A stretch of DNA of 49,584 nucleotides from Micromonospora orduensis (GCF_006228125.1 NZ_VDFY01000151.1:1-49584), one strand, 5' to 3'. Counted from the stretch's first letter, positions 8,895 to 19,413 are shown. Made by a program: numbers and translations. The notes: generated by a model from the sequence alone, not told the origin.

Positions 8895-8960
8895 TGCACC
8901 GTTCTATGCCCCGATGACGGTCCGAGTCCAGCTTCCCGCACCGGCGTCGTACCGATGATT

Positions 8961-8966
8961 TAGGGT
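8961..8966 (+). promoter_or_regulatory. Candidate -10 box of the AlkX-type gene (leaderless)
   Basis: TAGGGT ends 8 nt before the ATG at 8975 and there is no Shine-Dalgarno between them. Transcription would start at or near the start codon. Confidence 0.45.
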
Positions 8967-8974
8967 CGCCGACG

Positions 8975-10204
8975 ATGGCCGCACCGGAATCACTCTCGCT
9001 CGCCCAGGCCCGCCGGGTGGCGCTCGCCGCCCAGGGCTTCGCCGACCCGCCGCCGACCGGCGTGCCGACACGCCGGCACCTGCGCCGGGTCCTCGACCGG
9101 GTCGCCCTCATCCAGATGGACTCGGTAAACGTGCTGCAACGCGCGCACTACCTGCCGCTGTACAGCCGGCTCGGCGCGTACCCGACGACCCTGCTCGACC
9201 AGGCCGCCTACCGTCGCCCACGGGAGCTGTTCGAATACTGGGGTCATGAGGCGTCGCTGGTCCCGGTCGGGCTGCACCCGATGCTGCGCTGGCGGATGGC
9301 CCGGGCGCACAGCGAGTCCTGGGGCGGCATGCGGCGCATCGCGCAGGAGCAGCCGGAGCTGGTCGCCTGGGTACGCGACGAGGTGGCCGCCCGGGGTCCG
9401 CTGACCGCCGCCGAGATCGAGCACGACGCGCCCCGCGAGACCGGCAACTGGGGTTGGAACTGGTCGGCGGTCAAGCGCGCGCTGGAGTTCCTGTTCTGGG
9501 CCGGCGAGGTGACCGCCGCGGAGCGCAGCACCTCCTTCGCGCGCCGCTACGACCTGCCGGAGCGGGTGCTGCCGGCGGCCGTGCTGGACGCGCCGACCCC
9601 TACCGACGCCGAGGCGTACCGGACGCTTGTGGCCCTTGCCGCGCGGTCGCTGGGGGTGGCCGCCGAGCCGGAGCTGCGCGACTACTTCCGGCTGCCGCTG
9701 GCCGGCGCCCGGCAGGCCGTCGCGGAGCTCGCCGAGGCCGGTGAGCTGGTGCCGGTCACCGTGGCCGGCTGGCGGCAGCCGGCGTGGCTGCACGCGTCCG
9801 CCCGGCTGCCCCGCTGGATCCGGGCCAACACGCTTGTCAGCCCGTTCGACCCGCTGATCTGGGAACGGGCCCGCACCGAGCGGCTCTTCGACTTCAGCTA
9901 CCGGATCGAGATCTACGTTCCGGCGCCGCAGCGGGTCTACGGCTACTACGTGCTGCCCTTCCTCCAGGGCGACCGGTTCACCGCCCGGGTCGACCTGAAG
10001 GCCGACCGCAGGGCCGGGGTGCTGCTGGTCCCGGCCGCCTGGCTCGAACCGGGCGCCGACCCGGGGGAGACCGCGGTGGCGCTCGCCGCCGAGTTGTACC
10101 GGCTCGCCGGCTGGCTCGGCCTGGACGCGGTGGCGCCGCCCGCCGCCGGCGACCTGGCCGGTCCGCTGGCCGCCGCGTTGGCCGGCGTGTCCGGTGTACC
10201 GTGA
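8975..10204 (+). CDS. Winged-helix DNA glycosylase, YcaQ/AlkX type (interstrand crosslink repair)
   Basis: 409 aa of the HTH_42 (DUF1006) family. Members of this family unhook DNA interstrand crosslinks and excise bulky alkylated bases. The catalytic motif Q-x-D is at Q47-M48-D49 within ALIQMDSVNVLQRAHYLPLY; QxD is the AlkX/YcaQ variant, whereas AlkZ enzymes carry QxQ. Other family marks are FEYWGHEASLVP (residues about 87-98), NWGWNWSAVKRALEFLFWAG and FDPLIWERARTERLFDFSYR. It is probably leaderless. It fits the repair theme of nei2 and lhr further along. The next gene begins 5 nt after the stop. Confidence 0.9.
   Translation: MAAPESLSLAQARRVALAAQGFADPPPTGVPTRRHLRRVLDRVALIQMDSVNVLQRAHYLPLYSRLGAYPTTLLDQAAYRRPRELFEYWGHEASLVPVGLHPMLRWRMARAHSESWGGMRRIAQEQPELVAWVRDEVAARGPLTAAEIEHDAPRETGNWGWNWSAVKRALEFLFWAGEVTAAERSTSFARRYDLPERVLPAAVLDAPTPTDAEAYRTLVALAARSLGVAAEPELRDYFRLPLAGARQAVAELAEAGELVPVTVAGWRQPAWLHASARLPRWIRANTLVSPFDPLIWERARTERLFDFSYRIEIYVPAPQRVYGYYVLPFLQGDRFTARVDLKADRRAGVLLVPAAWLEPGADPGETAVALAAELYRLAGWLGLDAVAPPAAGDLAGPLAAALAGVSGVP
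10197..10202 (+). promoter_or_regulatory. Candidate -10 box of the DUF2752 gene (leaderless)
   Basis: TACCGT overlaps the stop region of the AlkX gene and ends 6 nt before GTG 10209. This start is preferred to the upstream in-frame GTG at 10194 because the latter would lie inside the previous gene and ahead of this box. Confidence 0.4.
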
Positions 10205-10208
10205 GCGC

Positions 10209-10787
10209 GTGACGAGCGTTCCGGGACCGGTCGACCAGCCGCAGCCCGCACCGGGGGCGGTCCACACGTTGCCGGCGGACGCTGCCGCCGGCCCGGCGGG
10301 TTGGCCGACGCCCCCGCCGGGTGGATACCCGGCACCGGAGCCGGATCGGCTCACCCGCTTCGTGCTGCGGCTCTACGAGCGTTCGCCGCGCTGGGCGGTG
10401 CCCCTGGCCGCCGTCGGCTGCGTCGCTGCCGGCATGAGCTACGCGCTGCTCAGCAACCCGACGTACGCCGACCCGGACGCCGCGCCGACCTGCCTGCTCA
10501 AGCTGACCACCGGCCTGGACTGTCCGGGCTGCGGTGGCACCCGCGCGCTCTGGTACGTGCTGCACGGCGACCTTCCGGCCGCCGCCCGACACCACTTCCT
10601 GTTCGTCTTCGCGCTGCCGTTCCTCGCGTACCTCTTCGTGGCCTGGGCGGGAAGCCAGGCGTTCGGTTGGCGGATGCCCGAGCTGCGGATCAGCTCCAAG
10701 GTCATCGGCGGCTTCCTGGCCGCGTGGCTCGCCTTCTCGGTGCTGCGCAACCTGCCCTGGGCGCCGTTCACGTCGCTCTACGTCTGA
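10209..10787 (+). CDS. DUF2752-domain membrane protein
   Basis: 192 aa from GTG 10209. A Pro-rich cytoplasmic N-terminus (residues 1-45) leads into about three membrane helices. The DUF2752 signature is LLKLTTGLDCPGCGGTRALW followed by HGDLPAAARHHFLFVF, with the paired cysteines of CPGCGGTR about residues 102-105. The biochemical role of the family is unknown; the Cys pair may bind metal or be redox active. It follows the AlkX gene by 5 nt but has its own candidate promoter. Confidence 0.88.
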   Translation: MTSVPGPVDQPQPAPGAVHTLPADAAAGPAGWPTPPPGGYPAPEPDRLTRFVLRLYERSPRWAVPLAAVGCVAAGMSYALLSNPTYADPDAAPTCLLKLTTGLDCPGCGGTRALWYVLHGDLPAAARHHFLFVFALPFLAYLFVAWAGSQAFGWRMPELRISSKVIGGFLAAWLAFSVLRNLPWAPFTSLYV

Positions 10788-10814
10788 GCCGGCTGCACCC
10801 CCGCCCCGCCAGTC

Positions 10815-10829
10815 CCGCCCGACGGGCGG
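10815..10829 (+). terminator. Short GC hairpin after the DUF2752 gene
   Basis: CCGCCC and GGGCGG are separated by GAC, 27 nt after the DUF2752 stop. It is small and only weakly supported. The rest of the 171-bp gap to thyX holds the thyX promoter and nothing else I can name. Confidence 0.3.
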
Positions 10830-10921
10830 TTCGCGCCGGTGGCCTCTCCGCGGCCCGGCCGGCACCTGTAGTTCGAACGCTTCGGAGCTGAGTGATCGAC
10901 ATTGCAGGGGGCGTGCCTGAG

Positions 10922-10951
10922 TTGGGCCGGGAGGGGCCGCGCCACTACAGT
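10922..10951 (+). promoter_or_regulatory. thyX promoter (leaderless)
   Basis: TTGGGC at 10922-10927 and TACAGT at 10946-10951 are 18 bp apart. The TACAGT box ends 7 nt before ATG 10959, so the transcript should begin at the start codon. No Shine-Dalgarno precedes that ATG. Confidence 0.6.
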
Positions 10952-10958
10952 CCCAGGA

Positions 10959-11708
10959 ATGCCGGAGATGGTGCAGCCCCAGGTCAAGTTGATCGCGTGG
11001 ACCCAGTTCGCGGCCCCGGACGACGTGCCGTGGTCGACCGACGCGGAGGGTGGCCAGGCGCTCGCCGAGTTCGCCGGCCGGGCCTGCTACCAGTCGTGGA
11101 AGAAGCCGAACCCGGCGACCGCCACAAACGCCGGCTACCTGGCGCACATCCTGGAGGTCGGGCACCTGTCGGTGCTGGAGCACGGGTCGGTGACCTTCTA
11201 CTTCACCGGGGTGTCCCGTTCGTTCACCCATGAGCTGATCCGGCACCGGCACTTCTCGTACTCCCAGCTCTCCCAGCGTTACGTCCCCGAGCGCGACGCG
11301 GCAATGGTCGAGCCGGCGGTCATCGCGGACGACCCGGAGCTGCACAAGAAGTTCACCGAGGCCGCCGAGGCCAGCGTGCGGGCGTACACGGAGTTGCTGG
11401 AGGGGCTGGAGCAGCGGTTCTCCGACGAGCCCAACCCGACGCTGCGCCGCAAGCAGGCACGGCAGGCGGCCCGCGCGGTGCTGCCCAACGCCACCGAGAC
11501 CCGCATCGTGGTCACCGGCAACTACCGGGCGTGGCGGCACTTCATCGCCATGCGGGCCACCGAGCACGCCGACGTGGAGATCCGTGAGCTGGCCGTGGAG
11601 TGCCTGCGCCAGCTCCAGGGGATCGCCCCGAACGTGTTCGCCGACTTCGTGATCTCGACGCTGCCGGACGGCACCGAGGTGGCGGCCAGCCCGCACGAGG
11701 CGTCCTGA
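10959..11708 (+). CDS. thyX: Flavin-dependent thymidylate synthase ThyX
   Basis: 249 aa. ThyX makes dTMP from dUMP using FAD, NADPH and methylene-tetrahydrofolate, independent of ThyA. The diagnostic motif [13 protein letters not shown] spans residues 95-107 (RHRxxSxxxxSQR). Also present are [20 protein letters not shown], the [18 protein letters not shown] stretch, and the substrate-binding [23 protein letters not shown] 10959 is preferred because a -10 box ends 7 nt upstream; ATG 10968 is an alternative with AGGA 9 nt before it. thyX-dapA-RNase J is a conserved actinobacterial order (M. tuberculosis Rv2754c to Rv2752c). Confidence 0.98.
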   Translation: MPEMVQPQVKLIAWTQFAAPDDVPWSTDAEGGQALAEFAGRACYQSWKKPNPATATNAGYLAHILEVGHLSVLEHGSVTFYFTGVSRSFTHELIRHRHFSYSQLSQRYVPERDAAMVEPAVIADDPELHKKFTEAAEASVRAYTELLEGLEQRFSDEPNPTLRRKQARQAARAVLPNATETRIVVTGNYRAWRHFIAMRATEHADVEIRELAVECLRQLQGIAPNVFADFVISTLPDGTEVAASPHEAS

Positions 11709-11742
11709 GGCCTTCCCCGGCGGGCGCCGGCTGGTCGTCCGC

Positions 11743-11748
11743 TAGGTT
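11743..11748 (+). promoter_or_regulatory. Candidate -10 box of dapA
   Basis: TAGGTT ends 7 nt before ATG 11756. A GGAGGG also sits there but is only 1-2 nt from the ATG, too close for a normal ribosome binding site, which favours a leaderless start. Confidence 0.4.
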
Positions 11749-11755
11749 GGAGGGT

Positions 11756-12682
11756 ATGACGCACGACCACCCTGACGCTTCGGCCCGGCCGGTGTCCCGC
11801 CCCTTCGGCCGGATGCTCACGGCCATGGTGAGCCCGTTCACCCCCGACGGCTCGCTCGACCTCGACGGCGCCGCCCAGCTGGCGAGCCACCTGGTCGACG
11901 AGCAGGGCAACGACGCGCTGGTGGTCAACGGCACCACCGGCGAGTCGCCGACCACCAGCGACGCGGAGAAGGAACGCCTGATCCGGGCCGTCGTGGAGGC
12001 CGTCGGTGACCGCGCCAAGGTGGTCGCCGGTGTCGGCACCAACGACACCCGGCACACCATCGAGCTGGCCGCCGCCGCCGAGAAGGCCGGCGCGCACGGT
12101 CTGCTGGTGGTCACCCCGTACTACAACAAGCCGCCGCAGAGCGGGCTGCTGCGGCACTTCACCGCGGTGGCCGACGCCACCGGCCTGCCGGTGATGCTGT
12201 ACGACATCCCGCACCGCTCCGGCGTGCCGATCGACACCGAGACGCTGGTCCGGCTCGCCGAGCACGGCCGGATCGTCGCGGTCAAGGACGCCAAGGGCGA
12301 CCTGACCGCCACCAGTTGGGTGACCAGCCGGACCGCCCTCGCCTTCTACTGCGGCGAGGACGCGCTCACCCTGCCGGCGCTGGCCGTCGGGTCCGTGGGC
12401 GTGGTCGGCACCTCGACGCACTTCACCGGGGCGCTGACCGCACAGATGATCGAGGCGTACGACGCGGGGGACATGCCGGCCGCGCTTGCCCTGCACCGGC
12501 GGCTGCTGCCGCTGTTCACCGGCATCTTCCGCACCCAGGGCGCCATCCTGGTGAAGGCCGGCCTGGCGTCGCTGGGCCTGCCGGCCGGCCCGGTGCGACC
12601 CCCGCTCGTGGACGCCACAAACGACGAGATCGCCCAGCTGCGCGCGGACTTCGCGGCAGCGGGCCTGGAGCTGCCCGAATGA
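11756..12682 (+). CDS. dapA: 4-hydroxy-tetrahydrodipicolinate synthase
   Basis: 308 aa TIM-barrel enzyme condensing pyruvate with aspartate semialdehyde, the first committed step to lysine and diaminopimelate for the cell wall. The pyruvate-binding loop is VVNGTTGESPT (about residues 57-67). PYYNKPPQSG (121-130) supplies the catalytic tyrosines, and the Schiff-base lysine is K177 in IVAVKDAKGD. The C-terminus LPAGPVRPPLVDATNDEIAQ fits the actinobacterial form. It starts 47 nt after thyX; the RNase J gene follows 52 nt later. Confidence 0.97.
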   Translation: MTHDHPDASARPVSRPFGRMLTAMVSPFTPDGSLDLDGAAQLASHLVDEQGNDALVVNGTTGESPTTSDAEKERLIRAVVEAVGDRAKVVAGVGTNDTRHTIELAAAAEKAGAHGLLVVTPYYNKPPQSGLLRHFTAVADATGLPVMLYDIPHRSGVPIDTETLVRLAEHGRIVAVKDAKGDLTATSWVTSRTALAFYCGEDALTLPALAVGSVGVVGTSTHFTGALTAQMIEAYDAGDMPAALALHRRLLPLFTGIFRTQGAILVKAGLASLGLPAGPVRPPLVDATNDEIAQLRADFAAAGLELPE

Positions 12683-12734
12683 TCGAACGACACGATGGGC
12701 GCCGGGTGACGGCGTCGCAGAATGAGGTGGACGC

Positions 12735-14423
<1,689 letters not shown>

Positions 14424-14434
14424 GCAGGTCCCGC

Positions 14435-14471
14435 TACTGCCGGCCCACCCCGATGAGGTGGGCCGGCAGTA
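14435..14471. terminator. 15-bp-stem hairpin, bidirectional terminator
   Basis: Perfect arms 14435-14449 and 14457-14471 surround a 7-nt loop. It starts 12 nt after the RNase J stop and ends 15 nt before the stop of the convergent YbjN gene. Confidence 0.8.
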
Positions 14472-14485
14472 TCTGTCCGTAGGCG

Positions 14486-16060
14486 TCAGGGCAGCGCGGC
14501 GACCGCCTCGGCGTACGCGACGCCGGTGGCGATGGCGGCGTCCACCAGCACCGTGAGCTGCTCCGGGGCCACCCCGTGCGCCAGGTCGGTGGCCACGTCG
14601 CCGGCCAGCACCAGCTCCTCACCGAGGTCGTGCGCGTACGCCTTGGGCAGCAGCCGGTCGTGGTTCCAGGCGTTGCAGAAGGCGTACGCCTCGGCGCGGC
14701 GGGTCGCCGGCAGCCGGCGGGCGGCCATGGCGCGGGCGTGCAGCACCTCGCCGCGTTCGCCGGCCCGACGGAACTGGATCACCACGGCACCCCACCGGCC
14801 GACCACCGTGGCGCCCTCGTCCACGGCGTACCGGTCCCCGCGTCGGTCCAGCGCGGCGGTGATCATGTCGATGGTCAGCGTGGCAACCTCGCGTCCGTCG
14901 TCGGCGTCGGGCTCGGCGTCGCCCGCGTCGGGCTCGGCGTCGTCGGCGGGCAGGGGCACCGGCGCCGCCACGGGGCGTTCGGCCAGCCAGGCGGCCATCC
15001 GGCCGGAGTGGTGGCCGGTGCCGTTGCGGGCGTCGAAGCTGCCGGCCAGCTCGTTGGCGATCGCGAGCAGCAGGGCGCCCAGGGTGGCGACGTCCAGGTC
15101 GGTGGCCGGTCGCCCGCCGTACGCCGGTCGCGGCACCGTGCGCACGCCGAGGCCGGCCTCGACGGCCAGCGCGCAGACCAGCGCGCCGGCGGCGGCGAAC
15201 TCCATAGCGGCGAGGTCGTCGGTGGGCCGGTCCAGTCGGGGCAGCTGCTCGGCCAGGATGGCCAGCCCGCGTTCCAGGTGCCCACCCAACGCGCAGAACC
15301 GCAGGTGCGCGGCGAGGAACGGGAACGCCGCCCGTTCGCGCCGGTGCCGCCGGTACGCCCGCACGTGCGCCACGGCGGCCCGTTCCGGCTCGCCGACGCG
15401 CAGCTCGGGCAGCAGCCCGGCCACGAGCGCCCGCTCGGGCTGGTCCGTGCAGTCCACCGCGTCGCGGGTGGGCTCGGCCAGCTCGGTCAGCGCGGCCCGC
15501 CACTCTCCCCAGCCGGCGAGCAGCTCCGCGCGGCGGGCCGGTGCGCAGCCGGGGCATCCGCCGGACGGCCCGCCGACCGTGCCGGCCCACCGCTGGTACC
15601 AGTGCCGGGCGGTGGGCTCGTCGCCGAGGTGGTCGGCGATCCGGCAGCGGAGCTCGGCGACGGTCGACGCGTCGGGACCGTCCGCCCCGACCCGGTGGGC
15701 GAGATCGTCCAGGAGGGACCGGGTCTGGTCCAGCCCCACCCGGGGGGTGCCGAGCAGCGCCTCCACGGCGTAGCGCTGAAGGCGTAGCAGCAGCCGGCCC
15801 TCGTCGTCGGTGAGCAGCTCGGGCCGGTAGTCGGCGGCGGCCCGGCACCGGCGCACCGGCTCGACCAGCCGCCACCGTTCGCCGTGCAGCAGGTACGCCT
15901 CGATGAGCGCGAACCGGGCGTCCAGTGCCGACCGGAGGTCACCGGCCGCGTCGGCCCGCTCGGCGAGCCGTTCGAGGGCGAGCAGCCGGTCCGGCCCGTC
16001 GGGCAGGTCGCGTGCGTCGGCGAGCGCGCTCACCAGCGCCGGATCGCGGTGTACGGTCAC
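14486..16060 (-). CDS. Helical-repeat protein with C-terminal YbjN domain
   Basis: 524 aa from GTG 16060, overlapping the upstream gene by 4 bp. Residues about 1-310 are alpha-helical and TPR-like (LDARFALIEAYLLHGERWRL, LGDEPTARHWYQRWAG) with one CPGC pair (GGPSGGCPGCAPARR, about residues 165-179) that may bind zinc. An acidic low-complexity linker (AEPDAGDAEPDADDG) leads to a YbjN (type III chaperone-like) domain from about residue 392: YAFCNAWNHDRLLPKAY then VAPEQLTVLVDAAIATG. That domain is paralogous to the whole of the next-upstream protein. Function unknown; YbjN domains are thought to bind proteins. It interrupts the RNase J-ftsK spacing on the opposite strand. Confidence 0.85.
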   Translation of the reverse strand: MTVHRDPALVSALADARDLPDGPDRLLALERLAERADAAGDLRSALDARFALIEAYLLHGERWRLVEPVRRCRAAADYRPELLTDDEGRLLLRLQRYAVEALLGTPRVGLDQTRSLLDDLAHRVGADGPDASTVAELRCRIADHLGDEPTARHWYQRWAGTVGGPSGGCPGCAPARRAELLAGWGEWRAALTELAEPTRDAVDCTDQPERALVAGLLPELRVGEPERAAVAHVRAYRRHRRERAAFPFLAAHLRFCALGGHLERGLAILAEQLPRLDRPTDDLAAMEFAAAGALVCALAVEAGLGVRTVPRPAYGGRPATDLDVATLGALLLAIANELAGSFDARNGTGHHSGRMAAWLAERPVAAPVPLPADDAEPDAGDAEPDADDGREVATLTIDMITAALDRRGDRYAVDEGATVVGRWGAVVIQFRRAGERGEVLHARAMAARRLPATRRAEAYAFCNAWNHDRLLPKAYAHDLGEELVLAGDVATDLAHGVAPEQLTVLVDAAIATGVAYAEAVAALP

Positions 16061-16536
16061 GCCGGCACCGCGCCGGGCAGCCGAGCGACGGCCACGGCGA
16101 GTTGACAGCCGGCCGAGATGCCACAGTCGAGCAGCTGGTCGAGCTGGTGCGGGGTCACCCCCCGCTCCAGGTCGGTGATCACCTCACCGTAGACCCGAGC
16201 CCGGCCGCCGTCGTCGACGTGCACGAACGCCTTGGGCCAGAGCCGGTCGTGGTTCCACGAGTTGCAGAAGGCGTACAGCTCCGGCACCCGTTCGATCCCG
16301 AAGGTGGGCGTGACCATCGTGCGGACCTGGAGCAGTTCGCCGGCCGCGCCGACGCGCAGGAACCAGATCAGGTTGTCGTCGAAGCGGCCCACCAGGTCGC
16401 CGTTAACCGCCCGCCCGACCGCTCGGCCCCGCGCGGCGAGCACCGCGGCGACCAGTTCGCCGGTCAGTGGGCGCAACACATCGGGGTGCCCGGCAAGCGG
16501 ATCGTCCGGACCGTCCTCGAATCCCGGCGACGCCAT
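16057..16536 (-). CDS. YbjN-domain protein
   Basis: 159 aa from ATG 16536, with AGAAGGGA as ribosome binding site. Single YbjN domain: GRFDDNLIWFLRVG, YAFCNSWNHDRLWPKAF (about residues 89-105), then GVTPHQLDQLLDCGISAGCQ. The FCNxWNHDRLxPKA core is shared with the C-terminus of the downstream gene, so the two are tandem relatives. Stop and next start overlap (GTGA), so translation is coupled and the two proteins may act as a pair. Substrate or partner unknown. Confidence 0.88.
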   Translation of the reverse strand: MASPGFEDGPDDPLAGHPDVLRPLTGELVAAVLAARGRAVGRAVNGDLVGRFDDNLIWFLRVGAAGELLQVRTMVTPTFGIERVPELYAFCNSWNHDRLWPKAFVHVDDGGRARVYGEVITDLERGVTPHQLDQLLDCGISAGCQLAVAVARLPGAVPA

Positions 16537-16637
16537 GGGGCATCCCTTCTGAGGCGGATATCACGACCGGCGGCGCGGTCCGTGCTGCGACGCGCGGACA
16601 CGACCCGGAAAAGCGGCGTTCTGCCGGGTCCCGCCGT

Positions 16638-16643
16638 TACCGT
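16638..16643 (+). promoter_or_regulatory. Candidate -10 box of ftsK (leaderless)
   Basis: TACCGT ends 6 nt before ATG 16650, with no Shine-Dalgarno between. It lies in a 113-bp divergent gap. No convincing -35 is seen. Confidence 0.45.
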
Positions 16644-16649
16644 GACTCT

Positions 16650-19103
16650 ATGGCGGGCCGTACCTCTCAGGCGAGCCGGCGGCGCGGCGCGTCGCCGCGC
16701 GGTGGCACCAACAACCGTGCCCGCCAACCGGCGAAGAAGACCAGGGCGCCGGTCCGCCGGCGCACCGCTCCCGCCCGGCCGGGTCCGGCGGTGTACGTCG
16801 GCCGCGCCGTCGGTGCACTGTGGATGGGACTGGCGCACGGGATGGGCTGGGCGGTGCGCGCCGCCGGCCGGCAGGCCGCCTCGGCCCGCGACCTCGACCC
16901 GGAGCACCGCCGCGACGGGGCGGGGCTGCTCCTGTTCGGGTTGGCCCTGCTCAGCGCCGTGGCGCTCTGGCTCTCCGGCGCCGGTCCGGTGGGTGCGCGC
17001 CTGGCCGACACGGTCCGGCTGTTCCTGGGTGCGATCTCCGTGGTCGTACCGGTGCTGTTGATGATCGGGGCGTGGCGGCTGATGCGTCAGCCGGCGGACC
17101 CGGCGCACCGGGGCCGCGGGTTGATCGGCTGGGGTTCGCTGCTGGTGTCGACCGCCGCGCTGCTCCAGATCGGTCAGGACCCGACGGACCCGTTGCAGCG
17201 TGACTACGCCGGCGGCCTGGTCGGCGCGGGCGTCGGCGGGCTGCTGGAGCGGGCGGTCACCGCCTGGGTCGCCGTACCGCTGCTGGTCCTGCTGCTCCTC
17301 TTCGGCCTGCTCGTGGTCACCGCGACGCCCATCAACAAGATCCCGGAGCGGCTGGGTCTGCTCGCCGGTGGGCTGGTGGCGCCGCCGGAGGCCACCGAGG
17401 AGTCGGAGGAGCCGGCGGCCCGGCCGGCGCGCAGGCGACCGGCCAAGCGGATGCCGCCACCGTTGGACCCGGACGACTTCGACGACCTGGAGGGCGCCGA
17501 CCTCCAGGAGACCATGGTCCTGCCGCGCAAGGCGCCGTCGAAGGTGCCGGCCAGCCGCAAGCCGGTCGAGCCGCCGGAGCACTCGCCCGCGCCGACGCGG
17601 GCCGAGCAGTTGGCGCTGACCGGACTTGCCGGTGACTACACGCTGCCGCCGGCCAACATGCTCAGCGCCGGTGCCGCCGCGAAGACCCGCAGCAAGGCGA
17701 ACGATGAGGTGATCGCCGCGCTCACCGGCGTGTTCGACCAGTTCGACGTGGACGCTGCGGTCACCGGCTTCACCCGGGGTCCCACGGTCACCCGGTACGA
17801 GGTGGAGCTGGGGCACGGCGTCAAGGTCGAACGGATCACGCAGCTGTCCCGCAACATCGCGTACGCCGTGAAGTCGCCGGACGTACGGATTCTCAGCCCG
17901 ATCCCGGGCAAGAGCGCGGTCGGCGTGGAGATCCCCAACACCGACCCGGAGAACGTGGCGCTCGGCGACGTGCTGCGCTCGCGGGCGGCGACAAGCGACC
18001 ACCATCCGATGGTGGTGGCGCTCGGCAAGGACATCGAGGGCGGCTACGTGGTGGCCAACCTCGCCAAGATGCCGCACATCCTGATCGCCGGGGCCACCGG
18101 CGCGGGCAAGTCGAGCTGCCTCAACACCCTGCTGGTGTCCATCCTCACCCGGGCCACCCCCGACGAGGTGCGGTTGCTGCTGATCGACCCGAAGCGGGTC
18201 GAGATGACCGGCTACGAGGGCATCCCGCACCTCGTCACGCCGATCGTGACGAACGCCAAGAAGGCGGCCGACTCGCTGGACTGGGTGGTCCGCGAGATGG
18301 ACATGCGCTACGACGACCTCGCCGCGAACGGCGTCCGGCACATCGACGACTTCAACCGCAAGGTGCGCAACGGCGAGATCAAGGCCCCGCCGGGCAGCGA
18401 ACGGGAGATGCGTCCGTACCCGTACCTGCTGGTGATCGTGGACGAGCTGGCCGATCTGATGATGGTGGCGCCGCGCGATGTGGAGGATTCGGTCGTCCGG
18501 ATCACCCAGCTGGCCCGGGCGGCGGGCATCCACCTGGTGCTGGCCACCCAGCGTCCGTCGGTCGACGTGGTGACGGGTCTGATCAAGGCGAACGTGCCGT
18601 CCCGGTTGGCGTTCGCGACCTCGTCCCTCGCCGACTCGCGGGTCATCCTGGACCAGCCGGGCGCGGAGAAGCTGCTCGGCCGGGGTGACGGGCTCTTCCT
18701 GCCGATGGGCGCGTCGAAGCCGGTGCGGATCCAGGGCGCCTGGGTCACCGAGCGGGAAATCGCCGACGTGGTGAAGTTCTGCAAGGACCAGCGCGAGCCA
18801 GAGTTCCGCCCGGATGTGCTGGCGCCCGCGCAGGAGAGCAAGAAGAAGATCGACGAGGACATCGGCGACGACCTGGATCTGCTGGTGCAGGCGGTGGAGC
18901 TGGTGGTCACCTCGCAGTTCGGCTCGACCTCGATGCTCCAGCGCAAGCTGCGTGTCGGTTTCGCCAAGGCGGGTCGTCTGATGGACCTGATGGAGACCCG
19001 CGGGGTGGTCGGGCCCTCGGAGGGGTCGAAGGCGCGTGACGTGCTGGTCAAGCCGGACGAGCTGGAGGACGTCCTGAGCGGCCTGCGCGGCGACGTGGAC
19101 TGA
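16650..19103 (+). CDS. ftsK: DNA translocase FtsK/SpoIIIE
   Basis: 817 aa. A basic N-terminus (residues 1-50) is followed by about four membrane helices (residues 85-230), a short Pro/Arg-rich linker, the alpha/beta motor (Walker A GATGAGKSS at residues 481-489, Walker B LLVIVDELADLM near 590) and a C-terminal winged-helix gamma domain (STSMLQRKLRVGFAKAGRLM...) that reads polar KOPS sequences. The hexamer pumps DNA through the division or sporulation septum during chromosome segregation. The frame is open further upstream but ATG 16650 follows a -10 box by 6 nt and begins a typical basic N-terminus. A terminator hairpin follows. Confidence 0.97.
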   Translation: MAGRTSQASRRRGASPRGGTNNRARQPAKKTRAPVRRRTAPARPGPAVYVGRAVGALWMGLAHGMGWAVRAAGRQAASARDLDPEHRRDGAGLLLFGLALLSAVALWLSGAGPVGARLADTVRLFLGAISVVVPVLLMIGAWRLMRQPADPAHRGRGLIGWGSLLVSTAALLQIGQDPTDPLQRDYAGGLVGAGVGGLLERAVTAWVAVPLLVLLLLFGLLVVTATPINKIPERLGLLAGGLVAPPEATEESEEPAARPARRRPAKRMPPPLDPDDFDDLEGADLQETMVLPRKAPSKVPASRKPVEPPEHSPAPTRAEQLALTGLAGDYTLPPANMLSAGAAAKTRSKANDEVIAALTGVFDQFDVDAAVTGFTRGPTVTRYEVELGHGVKVERITQLSRNIAYAVKSPDVRILSPIPGKSAVGVEIPNTDPENVALGDVLRSRAATSDHHPMVVALGKDIEGGYVVANLAKMPHILIAGATGAGKSSCLNTLLVSILTRATPDEVRLLLIDPKRVEMTGYEGIPHLVTPIVTNAKKAADSLDWVVREMDMRYDDLAANGVRHIDDFNRKVRNGEIKAPPGSEREMRPYPYLLVIVDELADLMMVAPRDVEDSVVRITQLARAAGIHLVLATQRPSVDVVTGLIKANVPSRLAFATSSLADSRVILDQPGAEKLLGRGDGLFLPMGASKPVRIQGAWVTEREIADVVKFCKDQREPEFRPDVLAPAQESKKKIDEDIGDDLDLLVQAVELVVTSQFGSTSMLQRKLRVGFAKAGRLMDLMETRGVVGPSEGSKARDVLVKPDELEDVLSGLRGDVD

Positions 19104-19127
19104 CGTCGTCCGACCCCGCACACGCGA

Positions 19128-19154
19128 CGGGCCCGCCGGTGACCGGCGGGCCCG
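19128..19154. terminator. 13-bp-arm hairpin, bidirectional terminator
   Basis: Arms 19128-19140 and 19142-19154 are exact complements around one base, rich in GC. It lies between the ftsK stop and the stop of the convergent small membrane protein gene. Confidence 0.75.
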
Positions 19155-19167
19155 CGTCGGAGTGCGG

Positions 19168-19413
19168 TCAGTTGTTGATCAGCGCGCCGATGATCACCAG
19201 GCTGATGATCGCGGCGAGGACGCTGGCCGCGGCGGCGTACCAGCCCAGCGGCTTGTCGCCGAGCACCGCGCCGACGATGCCCGCGATGACGCCGAGCACG
19301 CCGAAGATGATGGGGTTGAGCAGCAGGGCGAGGACCGCGAAGACGAAGCCCACGATGGTGAGGATCCGGGCGGCGTTGCTGCGCGGGCGGGCGGTGCTGG
19401 ACATGTCGGCCAT
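19168..19413 (-). CDS. Small two-helix membrane protein
   Basis: 81 aa from ATG 19413, chosen because GGAGG stands 5 nt upstream; an in-frame upstream start exists without such a site. A polar N-terminus (MADMSSTARPRSNAARI) is followed by two hydrophobic helices, LTIVGFVFAVLALLLNPIIF and the stretch WYAAAASVLAAIISLVIIGA, with GVLGVIAGIVGAVLGDK between. It resembles small hydrophobic DUF4190-like proteins of actinobacteria, but I do not recognise a specific family. The location between ftsK and gdx says nothing about function. Confidence 0.75.
   Translation of the reverse strand: MADMSSTARPRSNAARILTIVGFVFAVLALLLNPIIFGVLGVIAGIVGAVLGDKPLGWYAAAASVLAAIISLVIIGALINN

Noticed and set aside
10867..10883. 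Possible LexA/SOS box (GTTCGAACGCTTCGG) upstream of thyX
   Set aside because: Only one half-site fits the actinobacterial pattern; the second half is degenerate and the position relative to the thyX promoter is too far upstream.
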